A stretch of DNA of 8,396 bases from Planctomycetaceae bacterium (GTDB lineage: Bacteria; Planctomycetota; Planctomycetia; Pirellulales; UBA1268). The position numbers were made by a program, and so were the translations under genes. Shown here piece after piece: positions 5,934-8,396 of the stretch; within the stretch, counting starts at the first letter, position 1, and every line of letters begins with the position of its first letter. The notes under the pieces were generated by a model. The model made no database searches. It worked only from the letters and a program-made list of their open reading frames with translations, and had not been told where the DNA came from. The stretch is taken from assembly GCA_002694955.1 (NCBI GenBank), contig NZNR01000029.1, positions 1 through 8,396 of the forward strand, given 5' to 3'.

Positions 5934-8396
5934 GAACCCAACAAAGAAGCTAAAGAGTTGCTGGCTGTCAAACTCGGCGTATGAAACAGGTACTGCAAAA
6001 TCGAGGGCAATCGGAGCTGGTCCAAGTGCAGGCATAGTGATTCGGAGGCCGAATCCTGGCGATACTCGAAAGTCTTTAATTGTTACGTTTTGTTCAACGG
6101 TACCAAAATCAGTAAAGACAACACCACGAAGTGAATCATCGGCAGTAATCGGAAACATATATTCAATGGTGTTTAACCATTCAAATGGTCCACCAACAAT
6201 TGCTTCCTGGCCTGTGGTTGTACTTCGCTGCCGTGGACTTGCACCACGAAAAACAAAACCACGTAGGGTGTTGTATCCACCAGCATAGAAGTTGTCGTAC
6301 GACGGCGTATCAGGACCAGAGAATCCGAGTATGGTGCCCGCCGACAAGACATGTCGGCCCGAACCATCGGGTCGCTGATTCAGAAGGAAGTATTGTCGAG
6401 CTTCAAAGACACCTCGTGGATAGATGAAGGTACCTATTACTTGTTCAAATTCAACCGTGGCGAGATGGCCTTCTGTAGGCAGAAAAGGGCTGTCTCGAGT
6501 GTCATGAATAAGACCGGCACTGAAACCGTACACCGAATTTTTTCCAAGCATGTTATCGATGTCAGGTACCCCAGGAACACGAGGGTTGAAGATATCAACG
6601 CTTTCACCACGGAAGCCTGCATTCACAGAAAAATCGGGTGCAAAGACAAATTGATACCCAAGGCCAACACGGCCTCCTACACGACCTTCAGCCCAATCGA
6701 AAAAGTAACGGGTGAAGTATGAGGCACTCGTTGAAAGTCCGACGCGAGTATCAAAAAGATACGGTTCTTGGAAGGTCGCAGTGTATCGCTGCAACTCTGT
6801 ACCAGGTGCTGCTTCCAGTCGAAACCTTTGGCCGGCACCACGAAAAGCCGTGCCATTTCGTATGTCTTCCCAACTGGTTGGAAGCCGAGTGATATCAAAA
6901 TTCTGTTCATCAATAACAATGTTTCCGACCAAGCCTGCATTGGAGTTGACCCCTGCCCCGATCATGAGTCGGCCGGTCTGTGTTTCTTCAGCGTTTACAT
7001 CAACAACGACGTACGGTTCATTTCCAGGAAACACTTGAACAGGTGGCTGAGCGAAACCTTGTTGTGGAAGCCCTGGTTGACCAAAACCAGGAACATTTGG
7101 AAGTGGATCAAAGCCAGAAGGATCTGAAAAACCTGGTTGACCAAAACCTGACTGAGCATAACCAGAGGGTGTGGTGGGAGCAGCTTGAGGTTGTGCGACA
7201 GGCTGCTGGGCAACCATCGGTGTTGCTGTTGGAGAGGCTGGTGGAATTCGACCATAGTCAATTGCACCCGGGCTTGTCGCCCCTATCGCAGAGCCCCCCC
7301 ATGCAGCAGTATTTGTGTTTTGGGTGGTTGATGGACCGGGAACACCTTCAGGGAGAGCAGATGGCGCCTGTTGAGGAAAAGATTGTCTGTAGGCCGGAGG
7401 GCTTCCTGCATTAGCTGGGGTAGTCGTTGCAGGAGGTTGATATCCGTATGCCGGACTTTGTCCCCGCCATTGTGGCTGCTCACGTATTTCAGCAGGGTGG
7501 ACTGAGTTCTTGTTATTTGGAGCGTGCTCACCAGCAGACTCTGCAGATTCTCGCTCAGACGGTGATGGAGCTAATTCGCCTTTGAGCACGAGGTCAAGCA
7601 CGGCATCACCATCGTCAGGGCTCTGACCTCGAAAACCATTTTGATTTGGTTCACGAGCTATTAATTGTTCAGATGGATCAGGTTTACTAAAAACAATTCG
7701 TGGTCCTTCTCCTCTCGCAGGTTCATTAAGGAAGAGACCACTTGATGCAATTCGTCGTTCATCAGAGCGCAGTTTTCGAATATCAAGAATGTCACCAGGT
7801 CGTAGAGATAGCCGATTTAATATGACGCTGTGGCGAGTATGTGGATTCTCACCACCAATACGTACGTTAATTTGTCCAACCCGATATCGCTGTCCCTCGG
7901 CAACTTTGTACACCAGATCGAGTTCACCAGGCTCTTCAAGAAATCGGGGGTCTGCTTGGATGTCAGCGAATACAAAACCACGACCGCCATAAATATCACG
8001 AATCAGATTCAAGTCGGCGTCCATATGATCATGATTGAAGAATTCACCACTTTTAAGTTTTAGATCACGCTCAAGGAATTCTCCTTTAAACCGGCTGTTG
8101 CCCAGAAATGAAACATTTCGAACGCGGTAACGAGGCCCCTCATTGATGACAAAAGTGAGCAAAGCCCAATCTCGGCCAATGCCATTGATAACTTGCACCT
8201 CGCGACCAACGCGTGCCTGGAAAAAACCAAGGCTGCGGTAATAGGCAGTGAGCGTATCAACATCAGCATCAATTTTTTCGTGGTCAACGTCGCCACCCAG
8301 GAACCAGAAAAATCCTGGTTTAGATTTTATCTGTGTAAGTAATCGAGCATCGGTTGCGATGGTGTTCCCAACAAACGTTGTCCAGAAAGATTTACG
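5925..8396 (-). CDS. bamA: Outer membrane assembly factor BamA (Omp85), N-terminus beyond window
   Basis: BamA inserts beta-barrel proteins into the outer membrane. The reading frame is open to the right edge, so 823 codons are visible and the start lies outside; a GTG at 8198 is internal because POTRA sequence continues upstream of it. Counting from the edge, residues 1 to about 88 are a POTRA domain beginning inside its first strand (FVGNTIATDARLL, YYRSLGFFQARV). A second follows at about 90-168 (YRVRNVSFLGNSRF) and a third from about 171 (YRVGQINVRIGG). A Pro/Gln-rich segment (about 277-460) interrupts the third; YVVVDVNAEETQTGR (462-476) resembles its closing strand. The barrel follows, with GAGVNSNAGLVGNI, DTRDSPFLPTEG, the conserved loop-6 RGF motif as LRGF (711-714), and PGFGLRITMPALGPAPIALD near the end. 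The C-terminus, QLFSFFVGFAR, resembles a beta-signal but ends in Arg rather than an aromatic residue. The stop lies 9 bases from the convergent flavoprotein gene. Confidence 0.93.
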   Translation of the reverse strand, partial: RKSFWTTFVGNTIATDARLLTQIKSKPGFFWFLGGDVDHEKIDADVDTLTAYYRSLGFFQARVGREVQVINGIGRDWALLTFVINEGPRYRVRNVSFLGNSRFKGEFLERDLKLKSGEFFNHDHMDADLNLIRDIYGGRGFVFADIQADPRFLEEPGELDLVYKVAEGQRYRVGQINVRIGGENPHTRHSVILNRLSLRPGDILDIRKLRSDERRIASSGLFLNEPARGEGPRIVFSKPDPSEQLIAREPNQNGFRGQSPDDGDAVLDLVLKGELAPSPSERESAESAGEHAPNNKNSVHPAEIREQPQWRGQSPAYGYQPPATTTPANAGSPPAYRQSFPQQAPSALPEGVPGPSTTQNTNTAAWGGSAIGATSPGAIDYGRIPPASPTATPMVAQQPVAQPQAAPTTPSGYAQSGFGQPGFSDPSGFDPLPNVPGFGQPGLPQQGFAQPPVQVFPGNEPYVVVDVNAEETQTGRLMIGAGVNSNAGLVGNIVIDEQNFDITRLPTSWEDIRNGTAFRGAGQRFRLEAAPGTELQRYTATFQEPYLFDTRVGLSTSASYFTRYFFDWAEGRVGGRVGLGYQFVFAPDFSVNAGFRGESVDIFNPRVPGVPDIDNMLGKNSVYGFSAGLIHDTRDSPFLPTEGHLATVEFEQVIGTFIYPRGVFEARQYFLLNQRPDGSGRHVLSAGTILGFSGPDTPSYDNFYAGGYNTLRGFVFRGASPRQRSTTTGQEAIVGGPFEWLNTIEYMFPITADDSLRGVVFTDFGTVEQNVTIKDFRVSPGFGLRITMPALGPAPIALDFAVPVSYAEFDSQQLFSFFVGFAR
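7017..7571 (-). other. Coding segment for Pro/Gln-rich low-complexity insertion in BamA
   Basis: This part of bamA encodes about 185 residues lying between LDLVLKGELA and EPYVVVDVNAEETQTGR. By hand count about 35 of 184 residues are Pro and 19 are Gln, with many Gly, Ala, Ser and Thr, a single Lys and no Cys. It should be a flexible, disordered chain. Well-studied BamA proteins such as that of E. coli pass from the last POTRA to the barrel without such a stretch. The frame is intact across it, so it is part of the protein rather than a disruption. Confidence 0.8.
7072..7148 (-). repeat. Two exact 17-bp direct repeats, 60 bp apart, inside bamA
   Basis: CCTGGTTGACCAAAACC occurs at 7072-7088 and again at 7132-7148, exactly 60 bp (20 codons) apart. 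On the coding strand both give the peptide GFGQPG in the same frame. Related pieces (SGYAQSGF, QQGFAQPP) flank them, suggesting growth of this region by local duplication. Confidence 0.75.

Noticed and set aside
5797..6288. A 163-codon plus-strand frame running from the flavoprotein gene into the bamA region
   Set aside because: It overlaps the conserved C-terminal ends of two well-supported genes in other frames and has no recognisable domain.
6980..7414. A 144-codon open frame on the plus strand opposite the bamA linker
   Set aside because: It is the antisense of the low-complexity Pro/Gln-rich segment; its composition mirrors that repeat-like DNA, and bamA is intact on the other strand.
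8196..8198. GTG as the start of bamA
   Set aside because: The frame continues open to the window edge and the upstream codons encode clear POTRA sequence (FVGNTIATDARLL, YYRSLGFF), so the true start lies outside.
263..8396. A new defence, mobile or biosynthetic gene cluster
   Set aside because: All four genes belong to recognised families that are common in planctomycete chromosomes, and no mobility, nuclease, toxin or biosynthetic gene is present.

Overview
The window looks like ordinary chromosomal DNA from a planctomycete (Planctomycetota, probably Pirellulaceae-like; this is inference). The clearest sign is the pair on the left: a Planctomycete-type cytochrome c / DUF1549 / DUF1553 (PSD1) protein followed by a Tat-targeted DUF1501 protein. 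This combination is strongly expanded in that phylum. The base composition is moderate and spacing between genes is typical of a bacterial chromosome. I see no integrase, transposase, CRISPR array, tRNA, rRNA or plasmid function.

Layout. Positions 1-262 hold no convincing gene. On the minus strand, the PSD1 gene (1771-4353) is followed 59 bp later by the DUF1501 gene (263-1711), and the two are probably one transcription unit. A 263-bp divergent intergenic region (4354-4616) carries a tandem TGC-T-GCA repeat and an imperfect palindrome, both possible regulatory sites. On the plus strand, 4617-5915 encodes a HI0933/YhiN-type FAD-dependent oxidoreductase. It converges on a bamA gene (minus strand, 5925 to beyond the right edge) with only nine bases between the two stop codons, and a small hairpin sits at that junction.

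How the genes work together. The PSD1 and DUF1501 proteins carry different export signals (Sec-like and Tat), so both should act outside the cytoplasm. They probably form a functional pair whose substrate is unknown. The flavoprotein is cytoplasmic and looks unrelated to them. BamA is the beta-barrel assembly factor of the outer membrane. It is the most unusual item here: between the body of its last visible POTRA domain and the barrel lies a segment of about 185 residues rich in Pro, Gln, Gly, Ala and Ser that looks disordered.

I do not see a clearly new multi-gene system. The observations most worth a second look are the BamA insertion, the uncharacterised PSD1/DUF1501 pair, and the repeated elements in the divergent intergenic region.
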